DNA from: Rapidithrix thailandica
GTDB taxonomy: Bacteria; Bacteroidota; Bacteroidia; Cytophagales; Flammeovirgaceae
Direction: 5' to 3'
DNA: 64,000 nt
Assembly (NCBI RefSeq): GCF_039710355.1
Contig: NZ_JBDKWZ010000020.1
Coordinates: 78,974-142,973, forward strand
This document shows positions 26,355 to 35,905 of the stretch, piece after piece. A model generated the notes under the pieces. It worked only from the letters and a program-made list of their open reading frames with translations. It searched no databases and had not been told where the DNA came from. Position 1 is the first letter of the stretch; each line of letters opens with the position of its first letter. The position numbers and the translations under genes are program-made.

Positions 26355-26681
26355 TTTGCAACTTTGGGAGAGTATTTTTTATAAAAAGGGGGGGGTGGAC
26401 CATTTACAAAGTCCCGATTCTAAAACTTCTATTTGTTTGAAAAAGATTAGGAAGCGCCCAAAAAGTTCGGAATAGAAAAAAAGGCAATGCTTGTTTTGTT
26501 GTATGAAACCGAGAGCATGTGTAAATTCCATCCATGTCAAGAAAAGCCTTTTCTGGAAAAACAGCAGGAAACCTCATAACAATCAACAGTATAAAATACA
26601 AAGGATCGATCAAAAGCCCAGGGAAGCTTATATTTTTTTCATTGTTAAATCACAAAATTTTTTTTATCTATTGATTGCATG

Positions 26682-26689
26682 TACCTTTG
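26682..26689 (+). promoter_or_regulatory. -7 promoter element TACCTTTG upstream of carB
   Basis: Perfect TAnnTTTG match 56 bases before the carB ATG, giving a leader of about 50 bases. Confidence 0.55.
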
Positions 26690-26745
26690 TGCTCCAATAA
26701 GCAGAAAGGACAGAAATTAAAGTATTCTTACGATCTTAAAACATC

Positions 26746-29559
26746 ATGCCAAAAAGAAAAGACATCAATTCGGTTCTGATTATTGGAAGTGGACCTATCA
26801 TTATTGGACAAGCCTGTGAGTTTGACTATTCCGGATCTCAAGCAGCCAGATCTTTACGTGAAGAAGGAATTGAAGTAACCCTCATCAATTCCAACCCCGC
26901 CACCATCATGACCGATGAAGTGACGGCTGACAACATCTACTTGCTACCCCTGGAGAAAAAATCGATCATTCAAATTCTGAAAAAGCACAAAATCGATGCG
27001 GTATTACCGACCATGGGAGGGCAAACAGCTTTGAACCTGGCCATTGAATGTGACGAAGTAGGTATTTGGGAAGAATATGGTGTAGAAATTATCGGAGTGG
27101 ACATCAACGCCATCCAAACCACAGAAGACCGGGAAAAATTCCGTATGAAAATGATGGAATTAGGCGTCAGTGTGTGTAAAGGAAAGACTGCTAAATCCTT
27201 TTTGGAAGGAAAAGAAATTGCGCAAGAAATCGGTTTCCCACTGGTGATCCGGCCTTCCTTTACCTTAGGAGGTACCGGAGGAGGATTTGTAGAATCCCAA
27301 GCGGAATTTGACAAGGCCTTGACCCGTGGTTTGCACAACTCTCCCGTGCATGAAGTATTGGTAGAACAAAGTATTTTCGGTTGGAAAGAGTACGAGTTAG
27401 AGCTTTTAAGAGACAATAAAGGAAATGTGATCATCATTTGCTCTATTGAAAACTTTGACCCGATGGGAATCCACACCGGGGATTCCATTACGGTTGCTCC
27501 TGCCATGACCCTTCCCGACACTGTCTACCAAAAGATGCGTGACTTGGCAATCAAAATGATGAATGGCATCGGGCAGTTTGCCGGAGGATGTAACGTACAG
27601 TTCTCTGTCAACCCGGAGAATGACGATATCATCGCCATCGAAATCAACCCAAGGGTTTCCCGTTCTTCTGCATTAGCCTCAAAAGCTACCGGATACCCTA
27701 TCGCAAAAATTGCCGCCAAGCTGGCCATCGGTTACAACTTGGATGAATTGACCAATGCCATCACCGGTACCACCTCAGCGTTCTTCGAACCGGCTCTGGA
27801 CTATGTGATTGTCAAGATTCCAAGATGGAACTTCGAGAAATTCAAAGGTTCTGACACTAAGTTAGGCTTACAAATGAAATCCGTTGGAGAAGTAATGGCC
27901 ATTGGCCGTAACTTCCAGGAAGCCTTACAAAAAGCCTGTCAGTCATTGGAAATCAAGCGAAACGGATTGGGAGCAGATGCCAAAGAATTTACCGATCAGG
28001 AAGAGATCTTGAAGCGTTTGGAGCATCCGAGCTGGGACAGAATCTTCCGTATCTACGATGCCTTTAAGCTGGGAATTTCTGCACGTACCATTCAGAAATT
28101 AACCAGTATTGATAAATGGTTCTTACAGCAGATCGAAGATTTGGTATTGGTGGAAAAACAACTGGCAAAACATTCATTGGATACCATTTCAAGAGAACTG
28201 TTGCTGGAAGCCAAACAAAAAGGATATGCCGACCGGCAAATCGCTCACTTATTGAAATGCCTGGAAAGCCAAGTACACAAGCGTAGAAAGGAACTGAACA
28301 TCTTCCGCACCTGGAAATTGGTAGACACTTGTGCGGCCGAATTCGAAGCACAAACCCCTTACTACTACTCTACCTTTGACGATGAAAACGAATCGGTACC
28401 TTCCGATAAAAAGAAAGTTGTTGTATTGGGTGCGGGGCCTAACCGGATCGGCCAGGGAATCGAATTTGATTACTGTTGTGTACATGGGGTCTTAGCAGCA
28501 AAAGAATGCGGCTATGAAACCATCATGATCAACTGTAACCCTGAAACCGTATCTACGGACTTTGACATTTCGGACAAGCTTTATTTCGAGCCGGTATTCT
28601 GGGAGCATATCTACGATATCATCCAACACGAAAAACCGGAAGGGGTGATCGTCCAGTTAGGAGGACAAACCGCTCTGAAATTAGCCGAAAAACTGAGCCG
28701 GTACGGGATAAAAATCCTGGGTACCAGTTACGAAGCACTGGACCTAGCGGAAGACCGGGGTAGCTTCTCCGAACTGTTGAAAGAACATGAAATTCCTTAT
28801 CCGAAGTTTGGGGTGATTGACAGTGCTGACGAAGCATTGGAAATGTGTGCCGAACTTGGCTTCCCTCTGTTAGTACGTCCTTCTTATGTGTTGGGTGGGC
28901 AAAACATGAAAATTGTCATCAACGAAAAAGAACTGGAAGAGCACGTAGTAGATACCTTACGCGACAACCCTGAAGGCCGTGTACTTCTCGATCATTTTCT
29001 GGACGGGGCTTATGAAGCCGAAGTGGATGCGATTTGCGATGGAGAAGATGTATACATCATCGGGATCATGCAACATATAGAACCTGCCGGTATTCATTCC
29101 GGTGACTCATATGCCGTATTACCTCCGTATAATTTGGGGGACTTGATCATTCATCAAATCGAGGACTATACCAGAAAGATTGCGAAGGCATTGAAAACAG
29201 TGGGATTGATCAATATCCAGTTTGCAGTGAAAGGTGATACCGTGTACATTATTGAAGCCAACCCAAGAGCTTCGCGTACGGCTCCATTCATCTGTAAAGC
29301 TTACCAAGAGCCTTATGTAAACTTTGCTACCAAAGTTATGTTGGGGAAAGCAAAGGTAAAGGACTTTAAGTTCAAGCCGAACACGGATGGATATGCCATT
29401 AAAATTCCGGTATTCTCGTTCGATAAATTCCCGAATGTCAACAAGGAATTAGGACCGGAAATGAAATCCACCGGAGAAGGAATCTACTTTATCAAAGATT
29501 TGAGAGACGATTTCTTCCTGGATGTATATTCAGAGCGGAACTTATACTTAAGCAGATAA
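26746..29559 (+). CDS. carB: Carbamoyl-phosphate synthase large subunit, lacking the MGS domain
   Basis: 937 residues with the two tandem ATP-grasp halves of CarB. It makes carbamoyl phosphate from bicarbonate, ammonia and two ATP for arginine and pyrimidine synthesis. First half: VLIIGSGPIIIGQACEFDYS, TMGGQTALNLA, RPSFTLGGTGGGF, EINPRVSRSSALASKATGYP. Second half: VVVLGAGPNRIGQGIEFDYC, QLGGQTALKLA, RPSYVLGGQNM, EANPRASRTAPFICKA. E. coli CarB has 1073 residues. Here the chain stops where the C-terminal MGS-like allosteric domain would start, so control by UMP/ornithine through that domain should be absent. carA is not adjacent. Confidence 0.97.
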   Translation: MPKRKDINSVLIIGSGPIIIGQACEFDYSGSQAARSLREEGIEVTLINSNPATIMTDEVTADNIYLLPLEKKSIIQILKKHKIDAVLPTMGGQTALNLAIECDEVGIWEEYGVEIIGVDINAIQTTEDREKFRMKMMELGVSVCKGKTAKSFLEGKEIAQEIGFPLVIRPSFTLGGTGGGFVESQAEFDKALTRGLHNSPVHEVLVEQSIFGWKEYELELLRDNKGNVIIICSIENFDPMGIHTGDSITVAPAMTLPDTVYQKMRDLAIKMMNGIGQFAGGCNVQFSVNPENDDIIAIEINPRVSRSSALASKATGYPIAKIAAKLAIGYNLDELTNAITGTTSAFFEPALDYVIVKIPRWNFEKFKGSDTKLGLQMKSVGEVMAIGRNFQEALQKACQSLEIKRNGLGADAKEFTDQEEILKRLEHPSWDRIFRIYDAFKLGISARTIQKLTSIDKWFLQQIEDLVLVEKQLAKHSLDTISRELLLEAKQKGYADRQIAHLLKCLESQVHKRRKELNIFRTWKLVDTCAAEFEAQTPYYYSTFDDENESVPSDKKKVVVLGAGPNRIGQGIEFDYCCVHGVLAAKECGYETIMINCNPETVSTDFDISDKLYFEPVFWEHIYDIIQHEKPEGVIVQLGGQTALKLAEKLSRYGIKILGTSYEALDLAEDRGSFSELLKEHEIPYPKFGVIDSADEALEMCAELGFPLLVRPSYVLGGQNMKIVINEKELEEHVVDTLRDNPEGRVLLDHFLDGAYEAEVDAICDGEDVYIIGIMQHIEPAGIHSGDSYAVLPPYNLGDLIIHQIEDYTRKIAKALKTVGLINIQFAVKGDTVYIIEANPRASRTAPFICKAYQEPYVNFATKVMLGKAKVKDFKFKPNTDGYAIKIPVFSFDKFPNVNKELGPEMKSTGEGIYFIKDLRDDFFLDVYSERNLYLSR

Positions 29560-29946
29560 TCAATCGACAAGTTGATATACGCAAAGCCCCGGAAGGAACC
29601 TGCTCCGGGGCTTTTATTTTTTGCGTAGTTGCCTGCTGCACCCCATACAGTTAACGTATACATTTACTTAAAACGAGTAAACAATGTATAATTAAGCACT
29701 GAGCGTACGTTTCATTTTAGACAGCTGCTGCAAGCAAAAACGCTTGTAAAATTTCCCTGGGGAATTCTTATAAAATATTGACAGTTCGCTGCCCTTTTTA
29801 TATTATTGGGCTCTGTAAATAGCCATGCCAACCTCTTTGACGAAGAGTTGGTGGGAAAATAATTGAAATTCAGCTAATTACATGAATTGATTTTTTAGTG
29901 TACCATGGCCTATCAATGCTTAAAATTCCTATAGAGACAACGTAGT
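29560..29946. other. Intergenic region between carB and the potassium channel
   Basis: 387 bases. Besides the carB terminator it contains a weak hairpin near 29829-29852 (CTCTT/AAGAG core) with no T-run. No coding frame or clear promoter element was seen. Confidence 0.45.
29583..29620 (+). terminator. Terminator of carB
   Basis: Eleven-base arms AAAGCCCCGGA (29583-29593) and its complement (29604-29614), followed by TATTTTTT. Confidence 0.88.
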
Positions 29947-31020
29947 ATGATTTTTCAACTATTCTACCAAATTCGAAAGCAATTCTCCAAAGGCCCTTTA
30001 CGCTGGTTAATTCTTATAAGCTTTTGGGTATTTATCTTATTCGGAATCTTCACGGTAGCCTTCAAATACGCAGAAGAGGTCAGTTTTGAAGAAGCCATTT
30101 GGCAAGCCTGGCAAACCTTTACAACCGTAGGCTATGGAAACCGGCCTGCCGAAACTACACTGGGTCGTATCATTACCATTATCTTCAGCACCTTGGGGAT
30201 CGCCTTTCTCGGTGCTTTATTTTCAGCATCCTTCGATTACAAACAGTATTTGATTCACAAAAAACAATCTGGTCAAATGAGCAATCCTTTTACTGACGGG
30301 TATGTCATTTTCAATTTTCCCGGTATTTCTACTACCATCAATTTAATTAACGAACTGAGAATCGTAGAAAAGAATGTTGGCATTTGCATTGTGGATGCCC
30401 GCCTCGAAAAACTTCCGGAATCAATCAGCCAATTGGGCAAAGTACACTTTCTGAAAGGTGAAACCTTAAACAAGGCAACCTACGAAAAAGCTCATTTAAA
30501 AGAGAATAAAGCGGTAATTGTCTTCCCTTTTGAAAGTCACCGGACGGAATCGGACGGAGCCACCAAAACAACCATTGACTTAGTGGCCAAGTTTGTAGGA
30601 AATCAGACCCGCATCCTTCATGTGTTGGTGGATCCGAAAAACTCCTGGATGTTTGACGATTCTCCTTCCACCCAAATATTGGGAGAACTGGAAGTCCTCG
30701 CCATTGTACAGGAATGTCAGGACAAATATTCTGCCGTCATTATCGAAAAGCTTTTACTCAATACACAAGGCGCCAACCCCAACACGGTTCAACCGCAAAA
30801 AATCATTGGTTGGACTTGGGAGCAGCTTGTATTGCAATCGATGAGGGTGTGTCGCAAACACAATGTACATGTCAATTTTCTGGCCTTGGTCAGTAAGGGG
30901 GTAAGCAATGCCTGCCCTAGCCTGGATACCGTGATCCAGGAAGGAGACATTATCTCTTTATTAACTTATCATAGACTGGATTGGAAGCACTTTGAAGAGG
31001 AATTACTCAAAGTGGAGTAA
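29947..31020 (+). CDS. Two-helix potassium channel with a cytoplasmic NAD-binding (RCK-like) region
   Basis: 357 residues. A first membrane helix (about 18-40) and a second one (about 72-92, IITIIFSTLGIAFLGALFSA) flank the pore loop with the potassium selectivity filter TTVGYGN at 59-65. The cytoplasmic part (about 110-350) resembles TrkA-N/RCK domains: GYVIFNFPGISTTINLINEL, then NVGICIVDAR, VHFLKGETLNKATYEKAHL and NKAVIVFP. Such channels carry potassium and are gated by ligands bound to the RCK ring. The glycine motif after strand one is GISTTI, atypical for a nucleotide-binding loop, so the ligand is uncertain. It is convergent with the Hpt gene. Confidence 0.9.
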   Translation: MIFQLFYQIRKQFSKGPLRWLILISFWVFILFGIFTVAFKYAEEVSFEEAIWQAWQTFTTVGYGNRPAETTLGRIITIIFSTLGIAFLGALFSASFDYKQYLIHKKQSGQMSNPFTDGYVIFNFPGISTTINLINELRIVEKNVGICIVDARLEKLPESISQLGKVHFLKGETLNKATYEKAHLKENKAVIVFPFESHRTESDGATKTTIDLVAKFVGNQTRILHVLVDPKNSWMFDDSPSTQILGELEVLAIVQECQDKYSAVIIEKLLLNTQGANPNTVQPQKIIGWTWEQLVLQSMRVCRKHNVHVNFLALVSKGVSNACPSLDTVIQEGDIISLLTYHRLDWKHFEEELLKVE

Positions 31021-31130
31021 GTTTACTGATCGGGTAATTTCTAGGTTCAATTGTATTCAGCTATTGAGCTATGGTTTGGATGTTAGTAAAGTTAAACGTG
31101 TAATTTTTTAATCATACAGCAAAGATTAAA

Positions 31131-31580
31131 TTAAACATTGGTCTCTTCCTTATTCAAGCGCACTTGCTTTTCTTTTCGAAGTTCTCCCAGTTCCAACTGG
31201 TGTTTTTTCAATCGTATTTCTTCTACTACTTGTTTACAAACCGTTACAATCCGGTTCACCATGCCCGGGATTTTTTCGCATTCTCTGCGTTCCTGGGCCA
31301 TGTGTTCTACTTCCAACACTAATTCCTTAATGCTGTAGATACCCATGAAATTTACTGAAGACTTTAGCGAGTGTGTCAGCTTGTACACTTCTTCCCACTC
31401 CGAATACTCGGTAGCAAGTTGTAATTCATCCAAATTGCCGGGCACTCTCTTTAAGAACAATCCCATCATTTCCTTTAGGAAGTCGGGGTCTCCATCTGCT
31501 AAAGTTAATAGATAAGTAAAGTCTGTTAATCCTTTTTGAGTTGATTGCATGGGGTTCAGGATTTGTTTAACTGTGTCCAT
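31131..31580 (-). CDS. Hpt-domain histidine phosphotransfer protein
   Basis: 149 residues. The helical Hpt domain (about 20-120) includes DFLKEMMGLFLKRVP and the phosphorylatable His70 in KLTHSLKSSVNFMG. It should relay phosphate between a hybrid histidine kinase and a response regulator. The C-terminal 30 residues are charged (Lys/Glu/Arg-rich) and probably helical or disordered. No kinase is adjacent; the orphan regulator at 3.3 kb is far away and there is no evidence that they are partners. Confidence 0.9.
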   Translation of the reverse strand: MDTVKQILNPMQSTQKGLTDFTYLLTLADGDPDFLKEMMGLFLKRVPGNLDELQLATEYSEWEEVYKLTHSLKSSVNFMGIYSIKELVLEVEHMAQERRECEKIPGMVNRIVTVCKQVVEEIRLKKHQLELGELRKEKQVRLNKEETNV

Positions 31581-32439
31581 CTCTTTCTCTAATTTGATAG
31601 TAAATAAAAGTTAGTTGTAAATGAATGGATAACGCTGCTTTCCATAAAAAACCGAACTTTTCTTTCAGTGTTTACTTTCCTTCTATCTTTTATGAATTTT
31701 GAGGTAATGGTAACCCAATACTTATAAAACTCACATCTATATTTGTTATTTTATTCTACTTGATAATATAAATAGCCTTAAACTTCCATTTGCCATTATT
31801 TATATTGCTAAATAGCGATTATTTTACGAGATAATTACTTCTTTAATATGAAAATAATTACACAAATAAGTTATTATTCCATTTTAAAGATTAATAAATA
31901 ATACACCTTCTAAAGATATCACAAACAAACAAAACACCGCTCCCACCCCCTCAACAAAGTCCACCCACTCAATAAAATAAAAAACAATCAGAAAAAAATA
32001 CCCAACAACAAAACAACTGATTAACAAGCATTTGCAAACAAAACAATTTCCAGAGAACTCCCCACTACAAACCACACACCAACCCATTCCCTCCAGGCGG
32101 ACCAACAAAAACAAATGAAAAACAGAATACTCCCCCTTAAAAAATTGCACTTTAAAAAGGACATACAAGCCAATAAAAATCAATATTAACAAAAAAACTT
32201 ACATGATACTCACATCAAAAATATAGTTTTTTGCTTCATCAAGTACTTGAGTAATAGATTTTTCTATCGAGAAACAAATTGTACTTAACACCTTTATCAG
32301 GTTTGATTCTTTAAAAGAACAATAGAAATATATAGCACTGATAAGCAAGTATATAGACAAGAAATACTCACAATCTTACTTTTAAGCACAATTTGACTTT
32401 TTCAATAATACCTCTTCATATTGGAGAAGAGAGAGAGGA
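31581..32439. other. 859-base AT-rich gap with a G-poor, C-rich tract
   Basis: No gene is supported. From about 31908 to 32160 the plus strand is dominated by A and C: I count 75 C and 17 G in 31921-32160. The minus strand therefore has a 102-codon open frame (31884-32192) rich in Phe, Leu, Val, Cys and Gly, which is what T/G-rich DNA yields anyway. Flanking parts are very AT-rich. Confidence 0.5.
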
Positions 32440-32922
32440 TTAATATTTCAGCCCCAGCTTCCGGTAAATGAACCCTAACAGCCAAGCTGGTCCTATCAAT
32501 AAAAATTGGATATCCTTAAAAAAAGACGGCTTCTTACCTTCTACTTTATGTCCGTAAAACTGCCCGATCCAACCTACCAAGAAAAGTAACAATGATAACA
32601 TCCAAAGAGGGGCAATCCCCCAGCTTACCAAGGCATTGACTGCCAACAAAGACAGAAAACAGACCAAGGCCATACCCAGGAACATACGAAAAGACAGACG
32701 AAGGTAAAACAAGAGCCCCAGCACAATCACCACGGTTCCGAAATGAGCAAACGATTGCATACTTTCGGGAACCCAACGGGCTAAAAACCCGCTTGGAATA
32801 CTGGCCAACAAACCAATGACGCTGACAAAAATGATGGGGATACAAATCCAGTGCATAAGCTTATTCAGTTTGTTTTGATGACTTTCCCCATATTCGTTAA
32901 ACCAATCTTGAATCGTTTTCAT
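32440..32922 (-). CDS. Mpo1-like/DUF962 membrane protein
   Basis: 160 residues. The N-terminus NEYGESHQNKLNKLMHWICIP and the block GWIGQFYGHKVEGKKPSFFKD followed by FLLIGPAWLLGF are diagnostic of the DUF962 (YGL010w/Mpo1) family. Four hydrophobic segments place it in the inner membrane. Yeast Mpo1 is an iron-dependent dioxygenase that shortens 2-hydroxy fatty acids, and the His residues of the two blocks are retained here. A role in turnover of 2-hydroxy fatty acids is plausible but not shown. The gene stands alone, divergent from the GNAT gene. Confidence 0.88.
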   Translation of the reverse strand: MKTIQDWFNEYGESHQNKLNKLMHWICIPIIFVSVIGLLASIPSGFLARWVPESMQSFAHFGTVVIVLGLLFYLRLSFRMFLGMALVCFLSLLAVNALVSWGIAPLWMLSLLLFLVGWIGQFYGHKVEGKKPSFFKDIQFLLIGPAWLLGFIYRKLGLKY

Positions 32923-33157
32923 TTTTTCTTCATTTTCATTAATAAATCGTATTCAATCAGTGAATTAGAAAAAAATGCCCAAAAAATCAAATTTTTCACA
33001 TAGAGACAAGCACTACCGGATGTTCCGCATATCAACCCTCTTCTTTTTAGCCCAACTACGTTTCTACATACCCTATTCACCGTTATCCCTTTACCGGCAA
33101 CCTTCCTCTATCTCTCATTCTACAGATCATATCTTTTCAAGGACAAAGGAAATCCGC

Positions 33158-33165
33158 TATCTTTG
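33158..33165 (+). promoter_or_regulatory. -7 promoter element TATCTTTG
   Basis: TAnnTTTG match 51 bases before the GNAT ATG at 33217. It also supports the shorter start, because the longer reading frame would begin at 33163 inside the element. Confidence 0.5.
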
Positions 33166-33216
33166 CCTGATGATAAAATCATCATCTTTACTACATTTTT
33201 CAAAACCAATCAAGCT

Positions 33217-33666
33217 ATGACAATCATTAGAAAGGCCCGGGAGGAAGAGCAAGATACCATTGCCGTATTTCAACAAAACTTAGCTCAGGAAACCGAAAAC
33301 TTACAACTCGACCCCGAAACGGTAGCCAAGGGGGTCCGCGAAGTGTTTTTACATCCGGAGATGGGCTATTACCTGATAGCTGAAGCGGATGGAAAAGTCA
33401 TCGCCAGCTCCCTGGTACTCTACGAGTGGAGCGACTGGCGTAACGGGAAAGTTCTTTGGGTACATTCTGTGTTTGTGGATGCCGGCTACCGGGGACAAGG
33501 AGTCTTCAAATCCATTTACCTGCATTTGAAAAATGAAGTTCTGCAAAATGAGACACTCAAGGGCATCCGTTTGTATGTGGACAAAACCAACCAACCCGCT
33601 CAGGAAGTATACCTTCGCATCGGAATGAGCCGGGAGCATTATGAATTATTTGAATGGATGCCGTAA
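33217..33666 (+). CDS. GNAT family N-acetyltransferase
   Basis: 149 residues from ATG 33217. The GNAT fold is shown by IRKAREEEQDTIAVF at the start, EADGKVIASSLVLYEWSDWR (strand beta-4 region), the acetyl-CoA loop VDAGYRGQGVFKSIYL with the R-G-Q-G core, and VDKTNQPAQEVYLRIGM near the C-terminus. It transfers an acetyl group to an unknown amine, possibly an amino acid or antibiotic. An in-frame start at 33163 is rejected because it overlaps the predicted promoter. Confidence 0.87.
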   Translation: MTIIRKAREEEQDTIAVFQQNLAQETENLQLDPETVAKGVREVFLHPEMGYYLIAEADGKVIASSLVLYEWSDWRNGKVLWVHSVFVDAGYRGQGVFKSIYLHLKNEVLQNETLKGIRLYVDKTNQPAQEVYLRIGMSREHYELFEWMP

Positions 33667-33770
33667 GTTTGTACTTTAAAAGGAGAAGGTGAAAAATAAT
33701 CTCATAAACGAATGAGTCACTGTTACTTTATTAACGGAGACTGTATAAATCCTAACAAAACGACATCAGG

Positions 33771-35756
33771 GTGACAAAACGATATTTGATAACATTCCTT
33801 TTACTGAGCATCCAAAGTTTGGTTTTTGCTCAAATTCCCACCGGAAACCAGCTCGGAGGATTGGATGACAAGCCGTTTTTTCAAGAAGAGGACACCGTAA
33901 AACAGGAAAAGAGACCTGGCCGGAAAATTCTCGATGACTCTACCAAGTTGGTCTATGGCCCTCATACCACTCAGTACTTTTATCAAGACGACTGGTTTGA
34001 AAACCGGACCGTGTTCAATGTGATTGACACGGGCTTAACTAATTTGCACCGGTATAATTACGTAGCCCGCAACGGGTACGCCAGCCAAGACCTCGGCACC
34101 TTGGGCACGGCTATTAAGCCTTTGTACTTTCAAGTACCTGCAAAGCTAGGCACTCGCTTGGGCTTGAACTACCTGGCCCCTTATTTGGTCACTCCGGAAA
34201 AAGTACGGTATTTCAACAGCAAATCCCCCTATACGGATTGGTATTATGCCCAGGGGGGCGGCAAACGCTCTATCCTGGATATTGAATTTGCCAGAAATAT
34301 CAACCCCAACTGGAGTGCAGGCTTCCTCTTTCACCGGATTACGTCCCGCATCTTGGCCGGGCAACACCCACAAGGCTCCCGAAGAGACAACCGACAGGGC
34401 GATCATCAAACCTTTTTGATGCATACCAGTTATCACTCGCCGAATGGCAAGTATAAAATAATGGGGCATTTCAGTGCATTTACCCATACCATCAATGAAA
34501 CAGGGGGAATTCAAGTACAAAGTTTACTTGATGAAAACCGGGACTATGATGACCTCTTCACCCTGGACCGGGCCGAGTTTATCAATCAACTCAAAAATGT
34601 CAAAACATATCAACGCCAATCCAAAATCCACCTCTATCATGAATACTCCTTATTGGATTCTACCACGGTGCAGTTGTTTCAAGAAGTGGATTTGGACTAT
34701 AACAAATTCTGGTTTGGCGATGAGAACCTCTCTGAAAATCTCGGTTTTTATGAAAATATAGGCGCCCGGGATTTGTCTTCCCTCTCACAACTGACCAGTA
34801 CGTACAATCAAATTTTGTTCAATGAAGTGAACCACCGGATTGGGGTAAAGGGCCGGAAAACCAAATTTTTCTATGCCTTGTATCACCGTTTTAAGCGGTA
34901 TAAATTAAATCATGAAATTACGCTGGGCTCTAGAGTTCCGATCAAATTAAAAGACCAGCATTTTCTGGGAGGGATACTCGATTATCAACTTTCTCAAGAT
35001 ATGCAACTGCGTATAGAAAGTGAAGCGAGCTTGGGCAAAAATTATTTCTTTTCGGGCTTGTTCAACTACAAGTATTTAGAAGGAAAATTTACCCGTAGCG
35101 TTACCGAACCCACTTATATGTCTTCTTTCTATAGCGGCAGTCTTTTTTATTGGGACAATGACTTTGAGAGCAGTGTTGCCGATAAGTTGTACGGAGCGAT
35201 CAAAATCCCCACTGAAAAGCTCTTTTTTAAGCCTTATGTGGAAGTTACCAATTTGAATAATTATATCTACTACGATACGGCATCCGTCCCGCAACAGAGT
35301 GGCGAATCCATCAGTTATTTACAAGTGGGATTTGACCTCAATTACACCACCGGCAAATTCCATCATACGGCCAATGCCTTGTATACCCTGCACGAAGATC
35401 AGGACATTCTCCGCATGCCCGAATTCTTTGCTAACTATCAGGTGTATTATGAACGCAGTGCTTTTAATGACAACCTGCATTTTCAGATCGGCCTGGATTT
35501 TCACTGGCATTCAGCCTTCTACGCAGATGCCTACAACCCCGTGGTTCAGCAATTTTATCTACAAGACCGGCAAAAAGTCGGGAATTACGTACAAGCAGAT
35601 GCCTTTGTCAATTACCGGATCAGCCGGGTGCGGATGTTTATCAAGTTTACAAATATTATGGAAGGCATGATCAAAAACGGCTATTATGTAACGCCTAATT
35701 ACATGGGGCAAGCGCGTCAATTTGAATTCGGCGTCCATTGGTTATTATTTGATTAG
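33771..35756 (+). CDS. Putative porin, outer-membrane beta-barrel
   Basis: 661 residues starting with GTG at 33771. The signal peptide (LITFLLLSIQSLVFAQ) is followed by a short polar region, then TTQYFYQDDWFENRTVFNVIDTGLTNLHRYNY, typical of the Bacteroidota putative porin family. The remainder alternates aromatic and polar residues (about 20 beta strands) and ends in FGVHWLLFD. It should sit in the outer membrane and pass small solutes; the substrate is unknown. No TonB box or plug domain is apparent, so it is not a SusC-type transporter. A small exported protein follows. Confidence 0.85.
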   Translation: MTKRYLITFLLLSIQSLVFAQIPTGNQLGGLDDKPFFQEEDTVKQEKRPGRKILDDSTKLVYGPHTTQYFYQDDWFENRTVFNVIDTGLTNLHRYNYVARNGYASQDLGTLGTAIKPLYFQVPAKLGTRLGLNYLAPYLVTPEKVRYFNSKSPYTDWYYAQGGGKRSILDIEFARNINPNWSAGFLFHRITSRILAGQHPQGSRRDNRQGDHQTFLMHTSYHSPNGKYKIMGHFSAFTHTINETGGIQVQSLLDENRDYDDLFTLDRAEFINQLKNVKTYQRQSKIHLYHEYSLLDSTTVQLFQEVDLDYNKFWFGDENLSENLGFYENIGARDLSSLSQLTSTYNQILFNEVNHRIGVKGRKTKFFYALYHRFKRYKLNHEITLGSRVPIKLKDQHFLGGILDYQLSQDMQLRIESEASLGKNYFFSGLFNYKYLEGKFTRSVTEPTYMSSFYSGSLFYWDNDFESSVADKLYGAIKIPTEKLFFKPYVEVTNLNNYIYYDTASVPQQSGESISYLQVGFDLNYTTGKFHHTANALYTLHEDQDILRMPEFFANYQVYYERSAFNDNLHFQIGLDFHWHSAFYADAYNPVVQQFYLQDRQKVGNYVQADAFVNYRISRVRMFIKFTNIMEGMIKNGYYVTPNYMGQARQFEFGVHWLLFD

Positions 35757-35905
35757 GATACATCCTTTACGGTACAAATCGCATTATGTAAATAGAGTTC
35801 TTACTCAAAAGCATGCTTTGTGGTAAGAATTTTTCTGGTCAATACATATTGAGCCTGACAGTTCATGTTTCACTAGCATGGCATACCATCTTAAATCGTA
35901 TCACT

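Larger units (their letters stand above)
26285..26745. other. Divergent intergenic region upstream of carB
   Basis: 461 bases with no credible gene. It contains a -7 element for each flanking gene (minus strand at 26347-26354, plus strand at 26682-26689) and a run of eight G at 26388-26395. The stretch around 26430-26640 has several short open frames without recognisable content. Confidence 0.5.

Noticed and set aside
3269..31580. Response regulator and Hpt protein as one phosphorelay
   Set aside because: They are 27 kb apart with no shared regulation visible; pairing would be guesswork.
31884..32192. 102-codon minus-strand frame rich in Phe, Val, Cys
   Set aside because: T/G-rich DNA automatically gives hydrophobic residues; there is no family, charged loop pattern or promoter to support it. 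The skew itself is reported as a finding.
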